64,000 nucleotides of DNA from Niebla homalea. Taxonomy: Eukaryota > Ascomycota > Lecanoromycetes > Lecanorales > Ramalinaceae. Under the pieces are notes generated by a model. It was not told the DNA's origin and searched no databases. It worked only from the letters and a program-made list of their open reading frames with translations. Below, one piece after another: positions 23,001-34,578 of the stretch; the stretch's first letter is position 1; each line of letters opens with the position of its first letter. The stretch is from contig JAHGAU010000003.1 in assembly GCA_019925105.1 (NCBI GenBank), forward strand, positions 1,426,001 to 1,490,000. The letters run 5' to 3'. The position numbers and the translations under genes are program-made.

Positions 23001-25041
23001 ATCGTATCCCTCCGGCACCCGTACGATTGCGACTATACCATCGCCACTATTTGACCTCTGATCGAGGACAAGGACATTTTAATTTCGTGTGCTTCGAGCT
23101 CAGCCGACCCATCTTTTCTTGTCAACTTGGAGAATGGCATGGGTCATTGTTCAACCCCATGAACTTCACTAGAACATTCACAAGCTTGGAGCGGTTTTCA
23201 CGCCGCTCATAAATTCTACAAGAGGTTCGACATGACAGCCGACATAAAAGCCAGTCAACGCTACATCTATCACCTTCTCGGAGCAATCCAATTCTCTGTC
23301 AAAGTTCGAAGCACCGGGAAACTTTCCAATGTATCTGAATGGCTCGCCAGCATACATATCTTTTGTTCATTCGCTGCTCGCCGGCGATCGCTTTTGCGTC
23401 ATCATTAGTGGGACATTGGGCCTTGTAAAGGCGAAACAGACGAAGATGATAACACTTAAGCTTGTGTCGGTGAAGCAGTTAAATGGGCGGCTCGCAAAGC
23501 CTTTTATGTCCTTTCGTCTGCTGGCGATACATATGTTTCTAATGTCGGGTGTGCGGACATCTCAATGGCCGGAACCGCTGATAAACTCGGTTTGGGAAAT
23601 GCTGAGCGGTATGAGACAAAATTCATGCAGATGATACACTTTTATGGGGAAGGCCTCATCAGGTCTTCCACCAAATCTACCAATGAAACTTTCATTAGAC
23701 GCAGCATCTCTCTAGCACTTGATTATTATGGTTGTCAATGGCGCAATCTCTTCCTCCCCGGACCAATTTATCAAATATCACTCTGAACAGCTCTTTTCCT
23801 CAATGGACCGGAGCACGCTCAAGAATCTTCGGATTGAATACATGCAATCAGAATATATTCTTTCCCATTTTCAGCATCAAGAGGCTTCAGAAAGAACTGA
23901 GCATCATAATTGCTCAAGAAGCAGTGAAGATGCGCATCAGCTAGCTAGGCATACATGCAACTTTTTGAGCATTTGAAGTTCTATGGTCTCTTTCAATCTT
24001 TTCCAAGACGTTCTTGCCTCGTGCACTCAAGAAGACAATGTGAATATTCAAGCAGGATGGGCCATGCCCGTGCTGCTCGATCATTCCAAAAGCTAGGCAT
24101 CATCTTTAAGATTCTTGCCGAGAATAATTATGCAATTACATAACTTCTGAAATGATTTCCCGCTCCCATTTCATACATAAGCCATCTTCTTAGGGAATTT
24201 TGTGCACAGGGAGCTGCCATCTTGATCCTCTACCGCAGGCAAATGGAGCAATTTTCGCCTTCCATATTTACAAGCATCCTCATTAAGCCTTCACATCTGG
24301 CTTCCTAAGGTAGGTAGCCTCTAGGACTACGGAACGGCCCCGTGTTTGTCACATCCTTGGCAAAGACTTGACATATCTGTACAAAGGTCTATTTCCCCAC
24401 AACTCTAAATGCTCCGATTTCATTCTCCTGGGGGGGGGGTTTGAATTCTGCACGGCGTGCCATCTTCTTCCACTGTCATTTCAGGTAGGAGTGCATGTCA
24501 ATGGCATCAATGACAAGATATCGAATTCCCAATAGCTCCTGGACCATACTCAGCTCCCACAGAAGGAGGGCAACACGGAGGAATTCCATCATGTGTGGCA
24601 GCCACTCGACCTCTACCGTCGTTCTGGATCGTGATTCCGAAGGCCGATCGGCGATCTAGTGTCAGAGTGGACCTTCTGTCACCCCGCCGGATGGATGGCC
24701 AGCCGAAATGGATTTCAAATCATGCCGGATCCGATCAGGAGCAGTCACACGTCACCTTCACATTGGCCGATTACCCTTGCGTCGTCACCCACCCAACTGT
24801 CACTTGCTTAGCGTGGATGTGGTTGCCTGAAGCCTACTTAACAAGCTCTCCCTCCCACATTTTTTCTTCTTTCTTCCACCTCTCTCTCCCTCCACAGCCT
24901 TCCTGGTCAGTCTCCCCCTTCATACCAAATCTGTCTTTCTTCCTCCTCATTCTCTATACTGACTGCCTATTACCTAGCTGTTACTTTGTGGCCCGCTGAA
25001 ATGGCTTCTGGAACCCAGGGTAAGGGGGCCGGCCGACAACT

Positions 25042-25140
25042 CATGGGGGGCAGCTTATGGGGCAGGTAGAGACTCTGCCTGCCCCTACCTATCCGGGCGT
25101 GTTACTTTGTGGCCCGCTGATTGCCTGCCCCCCCATGAGT
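25042..25140. repeat. Inverted repeat / hairpin around GGGGGGCAG
   Basis: The left arm CTCATGGGGGGCAG (from about 25044) pairs with CTGCCCCCCCATGAG (about 25123-25139). Inside, GGGGCAGGTAGAG mirrors CTGCCTGCCCC. The flanking block GTTACTTTGTGGCCCGCTGA occurs twice, near 24980 and 25100, so part of this structure arose by duplication. Confidence 0.6.
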
Positions 25141-25186
25141 TTTCAAGATTACCAGAACGTCGGCCGGCCTCCGGAGGGGGGGGAGA

Positions 25187-25500
25187 AGTGATCACTTTCT
25201 CATCTAACCTTGTCATCAACATGCTGACTTTCTCAAAGTCGCTTCCCCTCAACCGGCCGCCCCCCGCCCCCCCCCCCTCTTTTTGTGCCGCCCGGGCGAA
25301 AATTTTAGAAGTAAGTTGATCGCTTTGTCATTCAACCTTGTCATCACCATGCTGACTTTCTCGAAGTCGCTTCCCCTCAATCCGCCCGAGCGATGATTAC
25401 TGTTGTCTCTCATGGCTAGAAAAAAGTAGGTTGATCACTCTTTCATTCCACTTTGGCATCATCATGCTGACTCTCTCAAAGCCAGTGCGGGCTGATTGAG
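25187..25500 (+). repeat. Three diverged direct repeats of about 75 bp
   Basis: The core TTGATCnCTTTnTCATTCnACCTTGTCATCAnCATGCTGACTTTCTC followed by AAGTCGCTTCCCCTCAA appears near 25187, 25316 and 25430, spaced about 115-130 bp apart. The third copy is most diverged. Variable GC-rich spacers separate them. Confidence 0.6.
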
Positions 25501-26211
25501 AACACAAACTGTGCCGCTCTAGCGAACATCACCCTTATGAGAAATCAGCCAATACGACATGAAGCCAATCTACACTTTCTACCATCAGCTTTTCAGTCTC
25601 TCGGCTTTCTTTGGAGGACTTCTTTTCTTCATGTCTGTGGATTCGGGAGGAGTCACTGGTAGCAGTCATTAGCATCTGGGAGCAGGAGAGCGGCATTATC
25701 ATGCTCATTGATCATTTTCAAGCTTAGAACTGTTATGATCATCTTCACTCATTGAACACATTTACTAGAAGCTTCATACGAATCCCTTACTCTAGAATCT
25801 TCATTGGACTTGCCGTATTTTCCATTCTCGCAGCTACTATGGATATTGTGTATGCAATTGTGCGCCCGGCCAGGGTTTTTGCATACTATAGCTGAATTCT
25901 TAGCCTCCCAGAATATACACACTCACATAGTGCTCTGTACTCACTACTAAAAACATAGCAGGAGGCGTTGCGTTGTCTACATTATGTGCTTCAGAATCTT
26001 CTTTCTTGAGTCTGTATTGATCCAAGCCCTCATGCCGAAGTCATACGAGTTTATAGCACTCGCTTCTGGAGCCAAAACCAGTCCCTTTCTTGCTACCCTT
26101 CAGTCTTGCAGAGGGCCATATTCTATCAGACGATAGCTGTGCTGCTTTGGAATCATCTTAGCACGATTCTGAAGGGTGAAAGATGATGCCAACAAGGTCA
26201 CTATCAATCGG

Positions 26212-26945
26212 GTGCCATTCTGAACCTGTTGAGCAAGCACTGCGACTCTTCCACGACCAGAATTGCTACCATGTGCCGGACGAGCGATCGTCTTGGGACC
26301 TGGTTTTAAGACTATTACAGTACGATCCCAAGAGGTGGAATTTCATCAAGGCCATGACTGCTATGCATAAAGTGCCATTGTGAACGCGCGGAGCAAGTCC
26401 TGTGGTTCTGTCATGATCGGAAGCATTACCACTTGCTGGCGAGCCATCATCTCTGAGCCTGGATTTACAACATTAGAGTACGATTCCAAGAGCTAGAATC
26501 CGTCGGAGGCATACCTGCTGTCAATACAGTGCCATAGCGAACATGTGAAGCAGCCTCTACGATTATTCCAAAATCAGAACCTCTACCATTTGCTCGACGA
26601 GCGATCGTCTCTGGAACTCGATCTTATACCGTTACAGTACGATTCGCGAATCTAAATAAGAGCATGACCGCTATCCATACAGTGCCATTACGAACGTGTG
26701 GAGCAGGCTCTACGATCCTACCATGATCAAAACCACTACCATTTGCTCGACAAGCGAACGTCCCTTGACATGGATACACACCGTCATAATACGAGTCTAA
26801 GAGGTGGATTACATTCAAAGCATTACCCCTATGGATCCAGGGGCATTGTGAGGCTGTTGAGCAAGCGCTATGGTAGTCTCGTGATCAGAATCACTACTAT
26901 CTGCGGTTTGCCACGACCAGAGTCACTACCATCTGCTGGATGAGC
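26212..26945 (+). repeat. Diverged tandem repeat, about 160 bp, four to five copies
   Basis: The marker GTGCCATTnnGAAC followed by GAGCAAGC starts copies at 26212, 26372, 26529, 26682 and 26841 (spacings 160, 157, 153, 159). Each copy also carries a CACGACCAGAA / CATTTGCTCGACGAGCGA block. In one frame the copies recall a repeated peptide (EQALR, HDQN, YHLLD, RSSLD), so this may be a former repeat-protein gene scrambled by indels. Confidence 0.65.
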
Positions 26946-28308
26946 AACTCTCAAACCGCTGCGGGATCCGCGACTGCACAGCTGGGATTATATTTCAAGG
27001 CAGACCAGAAAACCCTTTTCTACGACGTGAAAGTCGAGAAGGGGCTAACTTTAGGAACTGGGAAATGCCTTTCTCAGCCTAAGAAGGAACAGTGTGGCTG
27101 CATCCGACCAGGAAATATTCAATCACCGGATGCCTACGCCAGAATCGCTAGTATGAGCCAACACATACGCAAAACGCGTTGGGAAAAGTGCCCATACATC
27201 GTGATGGACAATCTACAAGTGATACAGCACAATCGCGGCGTATTTTCTCCCTCACATCCCCACCTACACCGCCTGAACTCCATCTCCCAACACAAAAAAG
27301 ACTCCGGAAGAGGTGGTATCCCCGGGAATATACTGACGTCCCATGAATTGTCATAATCGACACTGTTTTCCTGCCCTTCCCACTCCCATGACCTCAATGC
27401 TTCAGAGCCTCGTCTGCACTCTACAAAGACACACCCGCTACTGAGTCTATTTTCCTTGAGTGGTTTCCTTGAGTGGTGGCTCAACATTCCCGTGCTAGTG
27501 AAGAGTTCAAAAAAGAGAGTCATTTCCAAGCCCCCAGAGAATGAAGAAGCGACACCAATTCACTGAGGTAGAGCACTGTTGAGAGATTCTCTCTGCCTGT
27601 GATGAATGGCTGTGAATCCTGGGACAACAGACAGCAAATTGAGGCTCGCTGTGATGGAGTATTGTGAATCCTGGGATATGATAGTTGCCGAATGAGGCAC
27701 AAATACATGGTACGGCATTGGATGTCGAGATGGGAGCTAAGTGTAATACCATCCCAATGGTAGGCAAGCAGATTGAAATGGGGGCAAATACATGCGCAGA
27801 ATTTCGGGGCGAGGTGGCACGCTCAGGCGCTGCAGGTCAGATCACCGAGTGAAAACCGAACCCAGCCATTTTCCGGAAGATCCTATAGCTGATGCCACCG
27901 GGATGCTTCGAAGTTTTCAAGCCGGAACACAATCAGAAATCGATGGCAGACTGACACAAGGTTATTGACGGTATAACACGAGGGTGGCAAGATCGCTAAG
28001 CAGGAGAGTGTTTTCTACCTAGGCTCGATAGATTCACGTAGTCGAAGAATTCAACGTGTTGAGTGACATGACCATTACCTGATTCATCATGTGGCAAGAT
28101 AAGTGTTCTTTGTCCTACTGCTCTCGTTTCTTTCAATTGCGTCTTTCCACACATATATAAGTATGCCTCCTCCTCTTCCTTTGTCAAGATTCTCAGCTCC
28201 AGCCATCAGCAGGAACCATCTAATATCCCCCTTATGTCCTTAAATATATACTTAGAAGCATGATTATTCCTTCACTTTTTTGAAGAAGACGCTCGCCTCG
28301 AACCTTCC

Positions 28309-30553
28309 ATGGCTCAATCGCTCGTCGTCAACAGTATTGATCGTGAGGTAAACCTATACTGTCATCGTCGATCGACGACTCTTCTGCTCATCTCTTCCAC
28401 TGGCAGAGCAGGCGGAAGAGTTAGAAGAGAGTGTTATAACAACTTTCAAACATATACGCCACTGGACAAGCAATCAAAGTCTTGATGGGCACGACAATGA
28501 CGATGACGATCATGGAGACGACAGCAACAGCAGTAATGGGAGTGATACTGCAAATAATGATGATAATGACAATGAGGAGAACAGTAGGGGTGATGAAAGC
28601 CAACTCGGCAGCGAAGAAGAAGAAGAAGAAGAAAGCCGCAGAAACTCTCTCACTCCCGACTACAGTTACCTCTCTCTCGATTTCAGCAGCCTCAACCTCA
28701 CGGCCGAGTCTTTGGAGGCGCTAGCACAACAACTCTTCCCATACGCGTGCCCCTTGCCCTCCTCCCACGGGGTCGACTTGAGAGCCTTGAAGGCAGGAAA
28801 GAAGCGAAAAGTGATCGCCGGGGCGATCTGCATGGCGTACCTCCATGGCGAACACCGCGACTTCAACGCCTACTGGACTCAAATCGCCAGCGTCTTCGCG
28901 CAATTGCTCGTGGCAGCACCGCAGGTATGTGCAGCACTTTAATGAAGTGTAAAGCGTCTACCAAAGAAGAGATCTGAAGCTTACAATCGTCTAGCCATGG
29001 ATATCTTCGAGTTCTCCAGTGGAGGTCCCGTGGTCGAGACTCACCGTCTACGCTTTGGAAGGACACGATGGACAACTTCTCTCCTTCCGTCACCATGTCC
29101 TGGAGGCAGACACAAGCTCATCAGCCACAGCACAGAGCATGCTTTGTGCTTGAAACGATCATCAGCGCCAGGGACGAGAACACCAGCAAGACACAACATT
29201 GCCATGCCGAGTGGGACGCTTGGGATCTGGCTGTCGTGCAGGGTGCAAAGGAGGGTGCTATGTGGTGGCTTTCAGGTAAGCCAGCATCCTTCACACTTGG
29301 GGAATTCACCTGACGAAGTGAAATGGACAGGAGAGGTACATTGCCGCTAAACGCAAACGCACCGCGGAGAAAGATACCGATGCATAGAGTAAGGGCGAAG
29401 AAGAGATACAGAAGCCACAGTGCCTCCACAAGTCGGACTTGGACATCCACATTGAGTGAGACAGCTTGTACTTATGGGATGCGGTCCATACCGACCCATG
29501 GACGCCTCCCACCTATGCCACCATGCCTTCTGCCTCGTCCATCTGTACGAGGCTTCCGACGTCAATATTGAGACTCATGCGGGAAACTGGTTTGAGAGAA
29601 AGCAGCTAAAACATGTCGAACAAGAGGCATCGAGGCGCCTCAGGATTCGTGCAATCCTGTCTCTCTGTTCTAAGCCAGCTCCAGTGCACCGCGAGGTTGC
29701 CGGACTGATCACAATGACGCTCCTCTACTGCCAAACTCAGCCGATGAACTTCGAAGCTGTCAGACCTCTGTGTCGGACCTGGATTGCAAAGATTCCACGT
29801 CATCGTTCAAGTCATCAGCACCATCACGCACCTTCATGTCAATGGGCCTCTGTGCGGGCAGAGAAACGTACTGACGTGAGTGACCAAGGGCTTTACCGCC
29901 GTCTTTTGCAAGAATTGATTCGATCCAATCCCGCAATTCCCTCAGAAAAACTACTACCATGCACCCTGCTGCCTCTTGGCCTCTGTGCCGATGGATGGTT
30001 CGAGTACAACAGAAAGAAACTGGAACGAACAACCCAGGGCTTCTTCATCTCCCTGCCATACACGGAGCGGCCCTCACGCTTTAGTCAACAGGCTTTCGTC
30101 ACACCATGAGCGATCTTCCCGGCAGAGAGACGCCGTGTTATCGACATAAGGGAGGTTCTCCAAGGGTATGAGAGGTATTCTAGAAAACTGCGGAGCCAGT
30201 TTCTAGGTCTCCGTGAGAGCTTCAACCCTCCAGATTTCGAATTCTCCCCGACAGACCTGGTCGCAGTCCCAGAAACACTGAAAGACCAAGTAAAGTCCTC
30301 TCGGTTTAGGTCGGATAGACATAACGAGGGTAATGAGAGTGAAGGTAGTGGCTTGACTCCTCACGCCCACGTCTACTTTTACGACTTGCAAGAGCATGGC
30401 GGAAGTCGACCCATGCAGCTGAGATTGGCAATTGCAAACTTATGTCGAAACCGGAAAAATAGTGAGATCATGTCTGGCGCTTTATACATGATCTGTACCA
30501 TCTGGGCTCACGGAGCAACCATATTGGAGCTTAGCAAGAAAGCGAAGTCTTAG
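28309..30553 (+). pseudogene. Large decayed gene of unknown function
   Basis: Coding-like sequence runs from ATG 28309 (MAQSLVVNSIDRE, then a plausible intron ending CACTGGCAG near 28406) through a very acidic Asp/Glu/Asn/Ser stretch (28480-28640) into a globular-looking segment. An intron follows at about 28926-28993. After that the frame is lost more than once (near 29120 and 29540), and in-frame stops follow at the end of KRKRTAEKDTDA (about 29388), before DSLYLWDAV (about 29458), and as TGA 30107-30109. After this last TGA the same frame continues cleanly for 148 codons to 30553. No domain is recognised. A multi-exon gene broken by several mutations is the simplest reading; two adjacent genes with extra introns are possible. 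Confidence 0.5.
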
Positions 30554-30689
30554 AAGAGAAGGATACCATCATATCAACGCCGATCGACAGCAGCGGCCCC
30601 CGAAAGGTCTCTCCCCCACTGCGACACGTCCCTCGGCCTTACCCTTCACCCCAGCATCCCTGCTCTGTGACCCTCTCCCCTTTCCCTTC

Positions 30690-31064
30690 GTGGGATTTTT
30701 GGAGAAGGTGCCAGCCATCAACATATCACACTACGACGCCCCTTGCGTAGCAATTCTTGCAACAAACAAGACCATACGAGCCGAAGCCGCTCCACTGCTG
30801 TGGAGAAACACCTGCTTTATAATTCCAAGCAGTCAATTCGCGGCCAGATTTCTGGCGAGCGTGCCACCAAGCTGCTGGCGAAGCATGGATTCAATCCATA
30901 TTGCCAATCCATATTGCCCTAACGCCAATGGATTCGTACCGTACGCTGGTGCAGAAGTCGTTACCAGATCAAAAGCAACCACCGCTAACGGACTGAGACG
31001 CAAGTGGAGACAGCAAGTAAGGGTCGACACAACGTTCCAGCAGAGTATTTTGGCGCTCTCCTGA
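30690..31064 (+). pseudogene. Fragment of a fungal 2EXR/F-box-like family protein
   Basis: The frame includes VAILATNKTIRAEAAPLLW, close to the pattern 'ILRTNRQIRAEALPLFY' that recurs in fungal proteins of unknown function (2EXR-type domain). It then continues into FIIPSSQFAARFL. The expected N-terminal part is absent or in other frames, so this looks like a remnant. Family placement is from memory of the motif only. Confidence 0.4.
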
Positions 31065-31418
31065 TCTCTGCTGTTTAATGGATTCAGAATTTGCATACAA
31101 GCCTCCAAGTAGCTTCCACGCGGAGACTCTAGCATTGCTTCAGACTATTTAGGCTTAGGCGCGGAACATTAAGCACCTTAGCGTAGAAGCAAAATATCAA
31201 CTCGAGAAAGAGATCGATCATTCTTCCTGACTTCAAATTGAGGAGAAGCCAGGCATGGAAATTGCAGAGGCATTTAAACATCTAGGTCAGAAGGCACATA
31301 TATCGGAAGGCAACTTTGAAGCTTTCAACTTGGTACCTGAGATGGACCGTCTCAGTGCATGGAAGCCCCCGTGAGAGGAGAGCTTGATATCATCACACTA
31401 CAAGAACCCATTCACATC

Positions 31419-31825
31419 GGACATGGAATGATTAATCACGAATCTTACACTGCCAGCAACGGTCGAAGCTGAAGGTCTTCCCCTCCATGTGAGCCTTGAA
31501 GATATCATGCAGAATATCGAAGGCTACCACGTACGAAGTACGCCAATGCCTGCCTCAGATATGGAATGAACAATCACGAAACCTATATTGCCAGCATAGG
31601 TTGAAGTTGAAGGTCTTCCCGTCCATGTGGGCCTTGAAGATATCATGCAGACTCACGAAGGCTACCACATACGAAGTACGCCAATGCCTGCCTCGGATAT
31701 GGAATGAACAATTACAAAGCTTACACTGCCAACAAGATTTGAAGTTGAAGGTCTTCCCCCCCATGTAAGCCTTGAAGATATCATACAGAATATCGAAGTC
31801 TACCACATACGAGATTAGCCGATGC
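31419..31825 (+). repeat. Tandem repeat, 138 bp, about three copies
   Basis: GAAG(C/T)TGAAGGTCTTCCC starts at 31465, 31603 and 31741 (spacing 138 each). Each copy also contains GCCTTGAAGATATCAT, ACTACGAAGTACGCCAATGCCTGCCT-like and ATATGGAATGAACAAT blocks. The unit is 46 codons long and open frames cross it on both strands, but no protein is recognised. Confidence 0.75.
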
Positions 31826-32105
31826 CTGCTAGGAGTTCCAGAGCAATGAGATGTGGTCTACCTCTTACGCTGACCACACCCATCTATGGCTGACTCAAGT
31901 CAATGAAGCCGATGACCAACCCAGCGGTCTTCAGAAGACCGTTTCAACCAAGATGGCCTTGGTGCTCATCATACGACCATCAGCCTAAACAGGCTTCTAT
32001 ATCCGCAGATACCGCAGCTCTAGACGGATCTCTAATGTTGGTGAGCAAGCACAACTCTACAACATCGGAAGCCTCTCCTTGGCGCGTCAGACCGCAGGAG
32101 CCTGC

Positions 32106-32470
32106 AGCTTCCTTAAACCCTCTTCACCTGTTCTAGAGCATGATACCGCATAAGCGCAAGTATCCTCCTCTGCTCTCAGCGAGCATGACGCCGCCGAATT
32201 CAAGGACTGCTCACTGGACCGGATAATCTCACTAGCTGTGGGCCAGCCTTTTAAAACTCGTCCAAGTGGACAAGACACCTCCCCAGAAGCTTCCTTAAAC
32301 CCTCTTCACCTGTTCTAAAGCATAATGCCGCATAAACGCAAGTATCCTCCTCTGCTCTCTGCGAGCATGACTCCGCCGAATTCAAGGACTGCTCACTGGA
32401 CCGGATGATCTCACTAGCTGTTGGCCAGCCTTTTGCAACTCGTCCAAGTGGACAAGATACGTCCCCAGAA
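32106..32470 (+). repeat. Tandem duplication, unit 182 bp
   Basis: AGCTTCCTTAAACCCTCTTC begins at 32106 and again at 32288. The two copies are about 95% identical by eye, ending in GTCCAAGTGGACAAGA. A coding-like frame (EHD.AEFKDCSLDR.ISLAVGQPF) is present in both, but the unit is not a multiple of three. This suggests a recent duplication of already non-coding sequence. Confidence 0.8.
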
Positions 32471-34445
32471 AATTACCATACCCTCGAGCGATTTCATAGC
32501 CAAGGGAATCCTTCATATGACTGGGTTGTCCTTCCATGGACTATCAGAAGATAGAAGAGTTGATAAAAAACATGAGGTTGCACCTCCATTACAAGTGGCA
32601 ATCGAGTCACGCTTTATAGAATTGGAGCGATGCTCAGACACGAAATATCGATGTAACGTCTAGCGATGCCGATAACAAGGTCAGGGGTCCGACCATTAAA
32701 ATGGCGTACGACCGCTCAAGCATGTGGCACTGCAGCTTCTCTATCACCTGAGCGTATGCAACGATCTCTACGTGTTTGGACCTTCAGGAGTTGGATCTTG
32801 ACGTCTTTGCCTCCTGCTTCCTGTCACGTTTAATTATACAGGGGAGCTTCTTGGGTGGATTGCTTGGAGCTGCCGCACAGTGAAGAATGCCTTGGTGGTC
32901 ATCGAGAGCCCAGCCTTTCTCCTCATCAGCAAGTCGTCGAACCGTACAAGTTCCTGCCTTTAGCTAAGGTACAGAAATGGTCCCAGCCAGCGTGAGTCTG
33001 AGGATCGTAACGACAGGTGGACGGCGGGAGAATCTGGACGAGATTCTTTGAACTCTCAACAGGACCCTGCGAGATTCTTTGACGAGTTTGGGTTGATCTT
33101 GTCCGTAGGCAGCAGGATCGTGCTTTGAAGCATTTAGGGCATCGGAGCAGTCAATTCGGCCCTGACGAGTGACGACTCCATTCTTGCCAACCGGCTCTTC
33201 CGCCAGGTCTCTGTCATCGTCTCGAGACAGATGCATTAATGAGCAAAACTAAAAGCTTTCTAAAAAAATACCTAGTAGCCCTCAATTTGAAATGGTTTTC
33301 AGATTTGCATCACCCAGGTATGGGACAAGGCATCGACCAGCGATGACACGATGCACGAGATCATGGGAGGCATTGCCCCAATCTGTACCCTCGACCCGAA
33401 AGACCTGGAGCATCCCCTAATAATGAACTTTCTAGTCTTTATTGAGGATATGGAGCGTGCATGCCCCGAACAGCGGGCTCGACTCTTCCAGATAGCGACA
33501 GAGGTACCTCTATTTGGCGAATACCAATCTGCAAGAAGGAACGCCGCAATCTCTCCGGACAATGTGGTTCTGGTCCCAGACCCTATGTCTGGCGAGACCA
33601 TCTCGCGATTGATGGAAGCGGCAAATCGCAGGACGACCGAAGCGAATACCAGGCTCCTAATTGTGATTTTCGATCGGCAGGCAGGGATAAGGAATGAGCA
33701 AAGGGGAACTTAAGTATAGCTCTTGCGGAATCGCCGAATGTTCGAGCCGAGAAGAACCTCTTTACAAGAAAGTTCAGTCATGAGCAAAGCGGACGGCAAC
33801 AATGTGAAGCTTTTTGAAGTTCTACGCTGGGATATCTGGACCGAATGCTGCGTCTTCCAGCAGAATAGCACCTGGGATAACAAGGATGACTATGTGTTGA
33901 TTCCCACCCCAAAGGAGGACCCAGCCAGCAGCAGCAGCTTTGCCGCCCCCGACAGATCCATTTCCTACACCAAAGATGGAGACGCTCCCTCAACAGGACT
34001 GAAGCTATACTCAAGGCAGCATTCAATCACATCTGAATGTATATAAATCACGTTTAGTTGTATAGCATGTCCATATTACCGTCAAAATCACAACTCACTG
34101 TTCCCATGCATTTTCTTGGTTGTCTCTCGTATCAGAGATCCAGTGTCTCGTTTGCAGTAGTCTCGCAGGCTTTCTTGTACAAGACGCTTCTTCATTTCTG
34201 CCTCCGTAGAGGTGGGATCTCCCCCTGAAAGGTCTGATGCTCATACAGAACTTACCTTTTGCATGTATGCGTACCCATTGAAGCCTGGCTTACTGCCATC
34301 ATAGGGCGTATGTTCAGACAAAACGCTCCCATTTGTGTTCCCAAGTACCTATAGAATGAATGTATCATGCTGCAGATCACTCTGCCATCAATGCGCCCCC
34401 AAAAAGTCGAAAAATGTGGTGATCCCCCCTAGAAAAATTTCGTGG

Positions 34446-34452
34446 TATATAT
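34446..34452 (+). promoter_or_regulatory. TATA box of the U6 snRNA gene
   Basis: TATATAT is centred about 22-25 bases before the inferred 5' end of U6, the position used by RNA polymerase III at U6 promoters. Confidence 0.65.
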
Positions 34453-34468
34453 TCGATAACAACAACTC

Positions 34469-34574
34469 ATTCTCGCCTTCGGGCATTTGGTCAATTTGAA
34501 ACGATACAGAGAAGATTAGCATGGCCCCTGCACTAAGGATGACATGTCTCGATCAAAGAGAAAGAGCTAAATTT
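34469..34574 (+). ncRNA. U6 spliceosomal snRNA
   Basis: This is the catalytic RNA core of the spliceosome. The sequence opens with a UUCG-capped hairpin (GCCTTCGGGC) and continues with CATTTGGTCAATTTGAAAC. It then has the invariant ACAGAGA box (within GATACAGAGAAGATTAGCA), the U4-pairing region and AGC triad, and the GGCCCCTGC..AAGGATGACA block that forms the internal stem-loop. It ends in a seven-T run. The 5' and 3' ends are estimated to within a few bases. A TATA box precedes it. I see no B-box downstream in the first 100 bases. Confidence 0.93.
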
Positions 34575-34578
34575 TTTT
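34572..34578 (+). terminator. RNA polymerase III terminator of U6
   Basis: A run of seven T residues directly follows the U6 3' end; a second seven-T run lies about ten bases further on. Confidence 0.75.

Larger units (their letters stand above)
20012..28308. other. Gene-poor, decayed region with local repeats
   Basis: I see no intact gene in 8.3 kb. Protein-like fragments occur at about 23460-23790 (a frame with SAGDTYVS) and 25560-25910 (two hydrophobic stretches, FFGGLLFFMS and IFIGLAVFSILAATMDI, from a former membrane protein). Both are broken by stops and frame changes. Repeat entries are given separately (25042-25140, 25187-25500, 26212-26945). Confidence 0.5.
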
